This document shows positions 1-11,240 of a stretch of 64,000 bases of DNA, piece by piece. A program made the translations under genes and the position numbers. The stretch is from Hirundichthys speculiger. Lineage: Eukaryota; Chordata; Actinopteri; Beloniformes; Exocoetidae. Position 1 is the stretch's first letter. The number at the start of each line of letters is the position of its first letter. Under the pieces are notes generated by a model. It was given only the letters and a program-made list of their open reading frames with translations, did not search any database and had not been told where the DNA came from. Location: NCBI GenBank assembly GCA_018398805.1, contig JAGFBZ010001588.1:1-64000 (forward strand). Direction: 5' to 3'.

Positions 1-775
1 CAGATGTTCTGATCAGGGGTGATAATCTCTCAGCACTTTACAATTTCAATTCACTTTAAATTCACACGGCTTCAATAATAAGATTATTATCGATGCATGT
101 TTTTTTTTTTTTGTTTTGTTTTGTAGAAGATTTGATGTCAACATTTGTGAGGACTTAATATTTTTAAAGCATTAGAGTTAGTAAAGGCCCAACATTCATT
201 CACTTCCAATATCTTTTATACACAAAACAAGCGGACCAGTCCAACATATATGCAGGGCATAAAATTTGAATTTTTACCCAGCAGCCCCTGGCTACCAGGT
301 TTCTGAAGTTGGTAGCCAGCTAGCAATTTTGGTCGCCAGTGTTTTTTGTCGTCCGTAGACTGCTGACATCATCATGGACGCTCCCAGGATCTAGGGCCCT
401 ATAAAATTTTATTTTTTCTCAAATTCCATTTTAATTTTTTTTTTCATTTTTGTCATTTTCCGGTTTTTTATTTTTGAGAATTCCGTTTTAAGCATTTTAT
501 GTAAATTTAACCCCAAAACAGTATATAAAGTAATGAAATAAAGACAATTTATGCAATTATAAAAGTAAACTTTAATGTTCTTATACTTTTAAACATATTC
601 TGTCCAACAAAACTTTTGTTTTGTTGACAAACCAAAAAAATTCAAAAGTCCTTTTTATGTAATAAATAACTAAGAAAAAAATAAATCAACTAGGTAAAAT
701 CTATTTAAAGTGCAAAAAATAAAGACATTGCAACAGCAGTAAACTAATCGTTTTTAGCCTGTTTAATTTCGTCTA

Positions 776-841
776 TTATCAGACAGTTTGTCATAACGTA
801 CCTGATATTTTTCAGGTATGTCATGACAAACTGTCTGATAA
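776..841. other. 66-nt near-perfect hairpin
   Basis: Bases 776-805 and 812-841 are inverted copies with two imperfect positions, one of which is a G-U wobble as RNA. A loop of about 6 nt separates the arms. The arms carry CAGACAGTTTGTCAT and ATGACAAACTGTCTG. It lies inside the TAGGGCCCTA element. It could be an internal palindrome of that element, a tiny fold-back element, or a microRNA-like precursor; the sequence alone cannot decide. Confidence 0.5.
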
Positions 842-1042
842 CAGAAAAAACTATATTTACTACAGCTGATGTAGATCCAAAGCACTGAACACTGGTTGTG
901 TGTAATGAGTGTGTGTTTTTTTCTTTAGCTGTTACAGACATCACCGTTTAAATAAATAATTGTCAGCCACTTTGTGTTTAGCTCAGTGAGTGACTCTCGC
1001 CTTTTTTACGTTTGTGCTTTTCGCACATTAGGTGATCCTCGT

Positions 1043-1361
1043 TCGAAGACCACGGGGCAGACCAGGACACGCTGGAGAGATTAAGGGCCCGATCTTCCGC
1101 CAGATCTCCACAAGCCGCTATTTAGGGATAGCGGGTAGCAGCTTTAGGGAGCGGAAGATTGCATTAGCAGTTAGCGGAGGTTCCTAAACCCGCAGTTTGC
1201 GGGTAGCGGCTAGCGGGAAGTGTACGATCAGGACCTATATCTCTCCAGCGTGTCCTGGGAACACCTCGGGGTTTTCTCAGAGTAGCTGGCGGAAACAGCT
1301 AGGAAGCTACTGGCTCCGCGTCCCGACTCCGGACCAAACGGGAGCTAATGGATGGATGGAA
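1043..1361 (+). mobile_element. 5'-truncated L2/CR1-like LINE 3' end with 11-bp target duplication
   Basis: Flanking direct repeats GTGATCCTCGT (1032-1042) and GTGATCCTGGT (1362-1372) match at 10 of 11 positions and fit a LINE target duplication. In between, the sense strand encodes the end of a fish LINE reverse-transcriptase ORF: an R-P-R-G-R-P-x-x-R-W-R-D stretch, then after the inserted element the continuation W-E-H-L-G-V, ending in a GGAT-repeat tail typical of these LINEs. It is split by a 151-bp TIR element at 1085-1235. It has no coding capacity. Confidence 0.7.
1085..1235. mobile_element. 151-bp TIR element (GGGCCCGATC...GATCAGGACC) inside the LINE
   Basis: The ends are imperfect inverted repeats (GGGCCCGATC / GATCAGGACC), and internal palindromes such as TAGCGGGTAGC repeat near both ends. 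It sits between the codons for W-R-D and the continuation of the LINE ORF. Its ends match the 1.2-kb element at 39563-40762, which occupies the same LINE site in the same orientation relative to the LINE. It looks like a deletion derivative of that element. Class uncertain; PIF/Harbinger-like is a guess from the GGG-type ends. Confidence 0.55.
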
Positions 1362-1850
1362 GTGATCCTGGTACGTATCTTTGCGTGCCCATTCAGTCGT
1401 GTGCTGGTTAAACTTGCAGAACATTAAATCGCCAGACACATAATAATCTCAGAGAGGCTGCTCTGCCCTGTACCTGGGAGTTAGCCGCTAGTTCCTTCGC
1501 TTTATCGCCGGTTTCAACTTTTTTTTTTTTTAAATCAGGAAAGCGCGACAGAAGGGGGCAGAGAAGCTAGAGTGTCCCCACCTTTTAGTGACCCCCCTTG
1601 GAACATTTTTTCAAAAGAAAAGTTCCTTTTAATCTGGGAGAAAAACAAATTTTACGCAAATTGCCGTTCATTTCTGTTATATTGCGCATTTAAAGTAAAT
1701 TTTTATTTTTAATCTACAATTCCGCGATTCTGTGATTGCGGATTCCAAAGGGCCCTACCCTCGCCACTGGTGACAAAACAGAAAAAAACGGTCGAAATGG
1801 TCAAATTTTGGACGCATTTGGAGACCAGTTAGTCGCCATTTTATGCCCTG

Positions 1851-2677
1851 ATATGTCAGTGATGCAAAGAGCCACCAGGGAAAGCATGGTTTTCATGACA
1901 GAAAAAAAAAAAGAAAATATTTAACCCATTTTCAGGTTGAAACCCTCTTATTTAGAGCTGAGGTGGTAAGCCAAGCCGGCGCTCACTGAAAGCGCAGTTC
2001 CTTGACTGACCACTAGGTGCTGGCTCTGAAACGGAGCAATCGGCTCCCGACGTCGCAGCACAAATAAACAGACCTGCAGCTTAGATAAGCAGTCGTGACA
2101 TCTGACGTGGACGTCCGGCTGCAGATGTCTGCCAGCAGCACCACAGCTCCTCCAGCTTCTCTGAAGGAGCTGGGAGCCGTGGCGGATCAGCCTTCCGTGC
2201 GTTGGCCCGCTGGACCCTGCAGCCAATCTGCCCCGTGACCCGCAGGCTGGCGGCGTGGGCGAAGGCCAGGTTCCTGATCCTTCCTGATCCCCGGGACAAC
2301 GCACGTATGTGGCGTTTCAGCCTCAAAAACTTCAGTTTAGCGCTGCGTTAAACAACAGCAGTCTGTGAGTGAATGGAACCATTCTAACACCAGCACAAAG
2401 ACATCTCGGGCCTTTTAAATACCCAATCTTCAGCTCCCAGTGGTGGAACTCATGTCTGCAACAGTCTGAGTTTGTAGTTGTGACCCATCAGGGCTGGAGT
2501 TTGATGAGATGAGGTCTTCAGTGTTCAAGTGGAGGCCTCATCTTCTCATCCATGTCGCCCCGTCTCACTGGCTGGCCCTCTTTCATGAGGGGCTTTCCAA
2601 AAAAACTCAAACCAAACTGGCCGAGAACGTGACAACCTGCTGGAGGACGTGCGGAGCCTCGTCAAAACGCAGCCAAT
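1851..2677. other. Unassigned intergenic stretch
   Basis: No credible coding exon is visible. Sequence around 1945-2330 is GC-rich and has overlapping short open frames on the minus strand, but none has a recognisable domain or splice-supported extension. The motif 'ccactaggtgctggct' resembles a dispersed fish repeat. Confidence 0.3.
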
Positions 2678-3105
2678 AGAGCTGAGCGATTTTATCGATT
2701 CCGCGATATATATCGATATTTTATTGAGTATCAATTTTTCAGCCGCAGGTATCGATATTCTAAGCTTCTTTCAAAACCCCGTGTCCCACCTTTAAAAGCT
2801 TGCAAGCAACAATTTGCACTGTTTAAATAAATGAAACTATTTTTCTCAACAGATCTTTTATTAATTTTGTCCAGCATTCCCAAGCTGCCTGTCAGCCATA
2901 TAATGTGTAACTGATGCTTTCAGTTCAATTAATTCAAACAAAGTCATTGGAACACTCACAAGATGTCACCAAAATCACTTTGTCCCTTTAAAATCTTTCG
3001 GAAAATGATGTAAATGTATTGTAAGATGAATATCGATATATATCGTATCGTGAGCTGAATATCGTGTATCGTATCGCGAGATTAGTGTATCGCTAGCAGC
3101 CGATA
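2678..3105 (+). mobile_element. hAT-type short element, family B (TAGAGCTGAGCGAT), copy 1
   Basis: It starts with AGAGCTGAGCGATTTTATCG and runs to a degraded right end near 'agtgtatcgctagcagcc'. Both ends carry ATCGATATATATCG-type palindromes. The body is shared almost base for base with copies at 10432-11232, 26606-28125 (inverted) and 43118-43380. No transposase is encoded. Relative to the 26.6-kb copy it lacks a central segment, so the window holds at least two length variants. Confidence 0.7.
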
Positions 3106-6100
3106 CTATCACCTGTTCAATGAGGCTCTCAAGAGGTGAAGCGAAACTGGAAACTGGAGAGACCTCTTCCTCCAATCAAACCTGATGCATGATCCTGATA
3201 TTATGCGTTGTACCGCGATGCATTGTGGGAGCCAGAGGATACAGTGCTTAACTGATTAGCTCATGCATTTCTTTTCTCTTTGGGGGACTGGAAGCAGTTC
3301 TCCTTCACCTGCTGAAGAAGACTTGCAGCACCTCCCGTCCGTACGCAACTCCGACCATCGGGTTTACGTGGTCGCAGGAAAACGCGACTGCAGTCCAACG
3401 GCACAACGGGGACGTAGGAGTGAGAGTGAGAGAGCAGAACCGAGCCGGTCTTTTGCTTCTCCATGTAAATACCAGTAAGGATCAGAAGCCTAATAGGATT
3501 ACGTGTGAAACACCGATCAGCAATTAAACAAAAGTAAATCCGAGAGGGAGGAAAACAAATAAATAAATCACCAAATTCCTGTCCGGATCATAAAACCCCC
3601 GGCTACTCGCATTTTTTACTACCTGACACGCCCCTTTTTTTTTTCCTTTTGCGGAGGTTCGAGGTTTGTGACAAAGCTGCAACGGAGGGAGAACGCCCGT
3701 TCAATCAGAACCACGAGGAATATAAATAGAGAATAGAATACAATAGAATAGAATAGAAGAGAGGAGAGGAGCGCCTAGTTACATCTAACAGATGGAAACT
3801 TCCAGCAAAAGCAGAACCAGGAAGTGCAGCTATGTGACCCAAACAGGTGGGTTAATGAGGGGGGGGGGGGGTCAACAGTCGATCCAACACAACCAACACA
3901 CTTCTCTGCTTGACCAACTTGTGTTCGGGTATAAATCTCCAAACACTTAAAGCCCCTTCAGGGTCGTCGAGGTGTCAAATCTGCTCGAGCGCCATAAACG
4001 GCAGCGATATCATTCAGCGCAAGGGCCCTTCTGCGAGTTCTCGGCCCGTCCGCCTCAGGCTCAGGACTGTTCTCTGGTAACGCCTGGCATCACGTGTCCC
4101 GCCCGAGCGCTGAGCTAACGCAAACACACCTGCTTCATTCACGAAAAGAACAACTGCGAGGCTTCAAAGCACACGGACATGGCAGTCATTTTTTTTTAAA
4201 ACGGAGGGGAGGGGGGGATTCCCGCCCGGCCTGCTTTACATCAGAGGGATTTATGCAAACTGGGGGGGGGGTGGGGGGGGGGGGGGGGGGTTTCATTCAT
4301 ACCATCCTGCTGCTATGCATGTCGTCTCTTTCTGGGGGTTTATCTGATCTAAATACAGACAGCACATTTCCATTTCCACGCGCTATATTATCTTGACAGA
4401 AGTCTCCCTCCGACTCCTCTCCTCCCTGAGGTCGTAGACGAAGCAGCAGCTCTTCCACGTCTCATCTGTTACCGCAGCAACGAGAGACAACTCGTATCCC
4501 GCCTCACTCGTACCGCCTTCGACGACGGACCCCCTATCTGGTGGGAGCCCTAAACGCCTCACGAGCTGCCGAGCCTCCATCATCATCACCGCGTCATCCG
4601 GACCGCAGACTTTAGTTTAAGCGGACGAGACGCTGACAAAGCAGCGAGAATGAATCTAAGAGAATAAAGTGTAAATGCAGTTACTCATACATGCATGTGT
4701 ATATGTAGCACCAGGACGGTGAAGTCTGCTCATTTAATCATGAATTTGATAAAGAGAAAAAAAAAAAAAACAAATTATGATCAAGTCGCACGATGCACAT
4801 TTGGCTCGGCGGCCATAACTTGATAGAGCGCTATTTAATGGCTCAAGTGTGTCGTTTGTAACTCTACGTACCATCCTGTCTGTTCAGTCGGGCGACGACA
4901 AGAAGAAATAAAAAAATTAAAAGTTAAAAACACTCCCAGAGTTCACATACTGCAGATTTATAGACGCACACAGCTTTGCCGATGCCCTTACAGTTCACTG
5001 AAACACGTGCTTCATTTCTGCTGAAAAGGGATTCAATTAAAACGGACTGCTTCAAGTATGGATGCATGTCCTCCCAGCGTGTGAAAATAGACCACAGGTG
5101 CAAATAATAATCAGAAATAGTCCAAACCCCCCCCCAAGGCTTTATCAGAAGGATGATGTGGAGAAAGATAAAACATCCGAAGACATTCAAGCTGACCTCA
5201 AGGTCAAGGTGCGCCGCTGTCCGAGTACACCATCCATCACTTTAACAACAATGAGCTCCATGGAAGAAGACCCAGGAGGACTCCGCTGTTAGACAGAAGA
5301 AGAAGAAGAAGAAAAAGCCTAACAGACAGGAATCTGGGGTCGAGGGTGGTTTTACGTGGCCTCTAACGTGACGCACGTCTCCGTCAACCAGAAACCCCCT
5401 CGCAACTAGAATTTTTGGGAACGGCACCGGAGCAAATCGATCCCTTGGGTCGGGTACTTCACCTGCCCGAACTTTGAGTGAAGCCAGATTTATGCTTCAA
5501 CGTAGCATCTATGCTTGTAGCCTACATACAGGACAAACATCGTCGTTGGCGTTTGTGCCGGTCTGTCGCCCAACACTAGGTGGCAGTGCAGGTTCTTTTC
5601 TGCAGTGCTGTAGCTTCCTTTGATGACTTCCGATACGTATTTTGTCACAAGATCAATGCGACGGCTGTCGTCAAACCTCTCGTGCTGATTTGGACAAAAG
5701 ACGATTCTTTCATGACAGTGATTCGTCATGTGTGACGGACCGAAGGTGTGCAGAGTATAAGTGGATCGTACCAGGTCCTTCACTGGACACGCAGACGCTG
5801 AAACGACCAAGCAAGAGGTCAGCCCCGTTACACTTCCTGTCTACACCTGCCGAATAATGTCTCCACTGTCAAGTGAAACATACTGCCATACTGTAATTAC
5901 TGGACTAATGTACTGATCAGTTTTGCAGCTAGCCTAGTTAGCTTAGTCAGCAATTATTTCTGGAGTGACCCGCAGAGCCCTGACACGTCAGCAGCGCCAC
6001 ACGGGCCGCCGAAAAGCTAAAAGACATCCAGTGTTTGGCGATGCTGCACGTCTCTGTAGCGGGCTACATCCAGACATCTGCGCCAGACAGTGGAAGCTAT

Positions 6101-6599
6101 ACTGCCCCCCGCACTTCCTGTAGCGCATTACAGATACAAATTAACATTTACCAGAGACCTAGAAAGATCTGATTGTCCGTTACATTCATGTGGTTTTAAT
6201 TCAGTTTAATAATAGTGTATTAATCCCCAGAGGATTAACAAAGATTAGACGTTTTAAATGACGCATCAACGCAAAAAAAATCCAAGTTTCACGATGGGCA
6301 TATCAATGCTGTTGACTGACCAAACTGCCCAGTATCAGGAACCTCAGTCTCAGTCTCCACCCCCGCCAAAAAAAAGGAAAATTACTAAAATCACAGCTCA
6401 AAGCACCAAGAAAGACTGAACATCTGAGGAAAGATGTGAAAAATACACTGTTAAGAAGGCCGACTTCAAACTTAGGACAACTGCAGGACAAAAAAGTAGA
6501 CCAGAATACCTGTTGAGATCTACAGATCATTTGTTGGTAATGATTGTTGGGTCACAAAACAAAATATTAAGGGTATCATGATTTTTCCTCCATGCCAAT

Positions 6600-6600
<1 letters not shown>
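3106..6600. other. Gene-poor stretch with simple repeats
   Basis: No recognisable exon is seen. The interval contains a GAATA-rich run near 3730-3765, homopolymer G at 3859-3871, a G-rich tract at 4261-4290 and a GAA run at 5298-5314. GC-rich sequence at 3260-4620 shows open frames on both strands that look like composition effects. A non-coding first exon of a distant gene cannot be excluded. Confidence 0.3.
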
Positions 6601-6601
<1 letters not shown>

Positions 6602-6643
<42 letters not shown>

Positions 6644-6661
6644 ACACATATATATATATAT
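6602..6661. repeat. (CA)n/(TA)n microsatellite
   Basis: A CA dinucleotide run with a few TA interruptions passes into TA repeats directly next to the left end of the hAT-type element starting at 6662. Confidence 0.95.
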
Positions 6662-7750
6662 TAGGGCTGGGCAAGTCAACGCGTTATTATCACGTTAATG
6701 CATTAAAGTATTAACGCCGTCATTTATTTTATCGCGCGTTAACACATGTTTGCTCACAAGCTTTTGTTTTGAAAAGTCTGTTACTGGCTGCTGCAGAACC
6801 GGAAGACCATTAGCAGGTAAACATGTGGAAAAGCTAAAACGGACATGGAGAACGGTAAAAATCTGTGAACTTTACAGTTCGGGTAGCAACTCAGGTAGTT
6901 CGTCTGTAGTAATTCTGGACTACAACAACACTTTTGCGTCATTCCTCCATGTTCCATCAGATCTGCTCCATGTGTTCACTGTCCTGCTGTTCTCTAGCTG
7001 GTCAGTGCGGCTCCATCTAATGGCACAGACGTGTAATGACAATAGAAAGTCCAGTCCTCCATTATAAAACAAATTCAGTTGTATGGCCCGTTTTTTCATT
7101 TTGTATTTTTGATCCAAGTCTAAAATTAACATATTAAAAAAAAAACAGGCATTTTTTTTTGTGTGAGATTAAAAAACAAAAAACATAATAAAATGTCACT
7201 TTTTAATTTTTATTTTTTAATTTTTGGTTGACAATTGAAAATGGAAAGAATGAATGATACACAGTAAAGTTACAGAACTTTAACATGGACATTTTCATTT
7301 TAAGGTTCTCCCAGACGGAGGATTCAACAGAAACAAGGTTATTTGTAACAACTGACAAGTTGAACTCCCCGTTAAAAGTTTCTGCTGTTACCTCAGAAAT
7401 TACCTGTTTTAATGTTCTGATTGTGCTGAGCCACAATCATTTCGTTGGATTTTGTTTGTAGACTTTTTTTTATTTTTTATAAAAACAGGATGACATTAAT
7501 GCCCTGGCAGTGGCCATAAGCTTTATTTTATTGCTAAATATGTGTTACTGACAAGTGCTGATGTTAAAAGTGTTTGAACAACAAATGGCACTTTAGTTCA
7601 TATGGCAGCAGAACATTTAAATAAAAGTGCATTTTATACTACTTTTGAATTCGTTACTTGATTTTGTGCATACAATGCGATTAATCGCGATTAATCAGGG
7701 AAATCATGCGATTAATCGCGATTAAAAGTTTTAATCGTTGCCCAGCCCTA
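6662..7750 (+). mobile_element. hAT-type element, family A (TAGGGCTGGGCAA), copy 1
   Basis: The ends are TAGGGCTGGGCAA and the inverse TTGCCCAGCCCTA. Subterminal regions hold GTTAACGCG-type palindromes on the left and repeated GCGATTAATCGCGATTAATC on the right. The interior has no intact transposase. Homologous copies lie at 27129-28084, where an exact 8-bp target duplication shows hAT-style integration, and as a remnant near 63190-63790. The flanks here are microsatellite and show no clear duplication. Confidence 0.75.
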
Positions 7751-9400
7751 GTTGAAACTCAAACATTTTGCAGTTTCAAGTTATTCCAGAGGCAGCAGCT
7801 GGTAGTTTTTTGGTCTGGTCATGTCTGTGGTGGTGATGGTCATTCATCATTCATTCACACACCCTCCATGATCCGCCTGGGATAATTTAGTCGAGTCCAC
7901 AGGAGCGCAGTGTGGACCGGTAGCTGGCGCAAACTGGGCGTCAGTCAAAACCACTGATATCATCATGCGGATCAACTATTTGCAACAAAGCCAGTGGTGT
8001 TACTGGAGCTCCCGAACGCGCCAGTTCCTCCCATCATTAATGTCGGTGGTCATTAAACCAGGCTGGAAACACAACTGGAAGCGTCCGTGGTTTGGCTTTC
8101 TTACTGTCTGCCAGGTTTTTTTTTTTTTTTATTGAAACAGTGAGAGTTGCACAGAAACAAACAGCCGCTCACCTTACACCGGCCGCAGCTCCCAGGTCCG
8201 GTAAAAACGGTAAAACGGTAAAACGCTGAAATCCCAGCCGTAGTTTCCCTCAGTTTCCCCGCTGAAAACTTCTCCGAAAAGGTCACGTTATTCCAAGAGG
8301 TTACAATAAAACAAATTCCACGTCGTTTAGTTCCGACTTGCCCCTTTTTCTCTCCCCCCCCCACCCCACCACCCCCCACCTCGGAGGAATCCAAACTTCT
8401 GTTTACGCACCTAACCTCTCGGTGAAACGCGACCGCGTCGTTACTCCGTTAAGTTAAGTCTGAGTCGGAAGTAACACCAGGAGCCGAGCAGGTCTCTTTA
8501 GTTTCCCTCCGCCTGGTTTCACCCAGCAGGTTTCTGCTCCCACACGTGGCCACTGAGTCCGTGGAAACGCTTTGGTGTCGCTTCAAGCGATGAGTTCTTC
8601 ACTGAGGTGAAAAGCGCTTCGGCGAACCGGGGATCGTGGTGCGTTCAGGTGCCCCTCGTATTCTCCAGCGTCGCGCCGGAAAGTAAACGCTGCTTTCAGC
8701 TGCACCGTGGAAAACTCTATATGCAGGTGCGTTTGCCTGGTGTCCTGCTGTGGGTATGAACATCAAAACTGATTTGGTAGACATGCATAAGTAGAGATAC
8801 TTCCCCAGAACCACGGTCGAAGCTTCCAGACAAATACAAATAGATGCAATCACGTTTTTAAACCAAAAACATGTGTCTGCTGAGTCATCATAATGGGGGA
8901 AAAAAACATGCAAGTCTTAATAGCCCCAAACTCTAATTTGTTCCATATTATTTTGGTAAACATTCTTTTTCTTTTTACCAGAATTGTCCAAAATTAATAG
9001 TCATATTTCCCTCAGTCCTTCAATGCAGCATGTTCTGCTGGAGGACTGACTGATGCTTGGCAGACCCCTTCTGGCCAAATGGACACATGCATCCCATATG
9101 TCTGTCAGGGCTTCGCCCCCAGACTTCACACCTCACAAACTCCCACTTCAGCAAACCGCTTTTTTTTTCTTTCCTTTTCCACAAGAAGAACTTGTCTGAG
9201 GTTAGATCTCTTCATAAATATTATGACTTCACGACCAGTCGGAGGTGCACATGTCGTTTCCAGAAGTTAATTTCTTCCAGAAAGGATCTGAGAACCTCCT
9301 CCACAACTGCCTTTTGCTCTAACAAGTTGTTCAGTTTAGGCTGAAATCACGTTGCTGTGAAGGATATCATCATATCCTAACCACCTGCATCAGCTCTTCC

Positions 9401-9403
<3 letters not shown>
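7751..9403. other. Unassigned stretch with a moderately CpG-rich segment
   Basis: No named exon. About 8390-8720 is richer in CpG than its surroundings and could be a decayed or distal promoter, but no start codon with a recognisable product follows on either strand. A T run at 8117-8130 is present. Confidence 0.3.

Positions 9404-9491
<88 letters not shown>
9404..9491. repeat. (TA)n microsatellite
   Basis: An almost uninterrupted TA dinucleotide run of about 88 bp lies immediately upstream of the Tc1 remnant. TA is also the Tc1 target sequence, so the run may have been the landing site or may have expanded from it. Confidence 0.95.
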
Positions 9492-9493
<2 letters not shown>

Positions 9494-10142
9494 ATAAAGA
9501 CAGCTTCACTGCTCATAAAGGTTTCTTGTGAATATCTGTGATTATAACATTAAAACAGATTTGAACAGTGTGTATGTTCGAGGACAACAATCAGTCTACA
9601 CTGAACAAATCTGGCCTTTATGGAAGAGTGGCAAGAAGAAAGACATTTCTAAAAGATATCCAGAAAATCTGGAGACACCAAACATGTGGAAGAAGGAGCT
9701 CTGGTCTGATGAAACCAAAATCAAACTTTTTACCCACAATGCAAAATGATATGTTTGGAGTAAAAGCAACACAGCTCATCACCCTGAACACACCATCCCC
9801 ACTGTCAAACACGGTGGTGGCAGCATCATGGTCTGGGCCTGCTTTTCTTCAGCAGGGACTGGGAAGATGGTTAAAACTGATGAGAAGATGGCTGGAGCCA
9901 AATACAGGAGGATTCTGGGAGAAAACCTGTTGGAGTCTGCAGAAGACCTGAGACTGGGACGGAGATTTATCTTCCAACAGGACAACGATCCAAAACATGA
10001 AGACAAATCTACAACGGAACGGTTCACAAATAAACGTATCCAGGTGTTAGAACGGCCAAGTCAAAGTCCAGACCTGAATCCAGTCCAGAATCTGTGGAAA
10101 GAGCTGAAGACTGCTGTTCACATCTTTATGTCTGAAGCCTGA
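9492..10142 (+). pseudogene. Tc1/mariner transposase remnant
   Basis: Conceptual translation in shifting frames gives the C-terminal half of a fish Tc1 transposase. One sees the W-S-D-E-T-K block that carries the first catalytic Asp of the DDE triad, then H-G-G-G-S-I-M-V-W, the Q-Q-D-N-D-P-K-H block with the second Asp, and S-P-D-L-N-P-V-x-N-L-W near the C terminus, where the third acidic residue would lie. Frame changes between 9528 and 9828 mean no intact protein. The N-terminal paired-like DNA-binding domain and the terminal inverted repeats are missing. Confidence 0.85.
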
Positions 10143-10431
10143 AATGTGGTTAAAAAGGTCTCAGCTCCTTCAGCGTTGATCTTGTCCTCTCCTTCTTTTT
10201 GTCTTGCCTGTCTTCTTCTTTTATCCATTGGCGGTTGGCAGATAGCGACAGTGGTGCACTACCACCAGCAGGGGGCAGGGAGTGGTAGTTTGTGAAGTCA
10301 GTATAGTCACTGTAAGCGGTGACACGACCACTGAAGGGACAGAAGAGGAGGTCGGCTCTGTTACGGTTCCAGCCTCGAAGGTTTTAGCCCGGACCTCGAC
10401 AAATGGCAAAACAGCTCCTGTACATAATACA
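10143..10431. other. Short unassigned spacer
   Basis: No gene is seen. The text 'gcggttggcagatagcgacagtggtgcactaccaccagcagg' type sequence near 10227-10270 has the look of an old dispersed repeat. The right edge carries the 8-bp target ATAATACA of the next element. Confidence 0.3.
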
Positions 10432-11232
10432 TAGAGGTGAGCGATTTTATCGATTCTGCGATATATATCGATATTTTATTTCCCCAGAGAGTATCGATTT
10501 TTCAGCCGCGGGTATCGATATTCTAAGCTTCGTTCAAAACTGTCGTGTCCCACCTTTTAAAAGGCTTGCAAATACACAATTTGCACTGTTTAAATAAATG
10601 AAATTATTTTTCTCAACAAATTTTTCATTCTTTGTCCAGCATTTGCAAGCTGCCTGTCAGCCATATAATGTGTAATTGATGCTTTCAGTTCAATTAATTC
10701 AAACAAAGTCATTGGAACACTCACAAGATGTCACCAAAATCACTTTGTCCCTTTAAAATCTTTCAGAAAAATGATGTAAATGTATGATGAATATCGATAT
10801 ACAGTCATGGAAAAAATGATTAGACCACCATTTTTTCTTCACTTTCTTGTTCATTTTAATACCTGGTACCACTAAACGTCATCATGTGACTAAAACAGAC
10901 AGAAAAGAAAACACTGAATGCATAAAAGCAGTGTTTTTGGCAGTACAACGCCATAGCTATTGATGTAAAAACTTAAGTGATTTAGGTTATAATCAAGAAA
11001 ACCATGGAAAATGGTAAGATATCAGCTCTAAAATAAAACTCTTATGAGCAATCTTTGTGGTTATCGTTATGTTTGTCCAAACAAATGTAACTTTAGTTGT
11101 ACCAGGCATTAAAATGAACAAGAAACTGAAGAAAACAAGGGTGGTCTAATAATTTTTTCCATGATTGTATATCGTATCGTGAGCTGAATATCGTGTATCG
11201 TATCGTGAGATTAGTGTATTGCTTCAGCCCTA
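10432..11232 (+). mobile_element. hAT-type short element, family B, copy 2, with 8-bp target duplication
   Basis: The element runs from TAGAGGTGAGCGAT to ATTGCTTCAGCCCTA and is flanked by the exact direct repeat ATAATACA (10424-10431 and 11233-11240). An 8-bp duplication is the hallmark of hAT transposition. It is interrupted at 10802-11167 by a TA-flanked element of a different family. There is no coding capacity. Confidence 0.85.
10802..11167. mobile_element. 366-bp Tc1/mariner-type short element (CAGTCATGGAAAAAAT), copy 1
   Basis: It begins CAGTCATGGAAAAAAT and ends in the near-inverse ATTTTTTCCATGATTG. The inverted arms extend roughly 70 bp inward (CTTGTTCATTTTAATACC / GGCATTAAAATGAACAAG). 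It is flanked on both sides by TA, and removing it rejoins family B sequence as in copy 1 of that family, so TA-targeted insertion is shown directly. A very similar copy is at 33715-34081. No transposase is present. Confidence 0.88.
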
Positions 11233-11240
11233 ATAATACA

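Larger units (their letters stand above)
392..1757. mobile_element. hAT-like non-autonomous element (TAGGGCCCTA ends), interrupted
   Basis: The left end reads TAGGGCCCTATAAAATTT and the right end is its inverse over the first nine bases (AAGGGCCCTA ending at 1757). The body is AT-rich with long T runs and has no transposase. It is split by a 5'-truncated LINE (1043-1361). The TAGGG...CCCTA ends are typical of hAT-type short elements in fish. I found no convincing 8-bp target duplication, so the hAT class is an inference. Confidence 0.5.
253..1850. mobile_element. Outer short TIR element, split by nested insertions
   Basis: A 13-bp inverted pair, CAGGGCATAAAAT at 253 and ATTTTATGCCCTG ending at 1850, brackets the nested block. 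Its own sequence is only about 140 bp on the left (253-391) and 93 bp on the right (1758-1850). Both sides carry related 'gtcgcca' text, which suggests one short element was split by the younger insertion between them. No clean target duplication is seen. The family is not recognised. The boundaries are inferred from the inverted ends alone. Confidence 0.4.

Noticed and set aside
8390..8720. Possible CpG-island promoter of an unseen gene
   Set aside because: CpG density is modest and no exon with recognisable product follows in either direction.
9492..10142. Active Tc1 transposase
   Set aside because: N-terminal DNA-binding half and terminal repeats are missing and the reading frame changes more than once.
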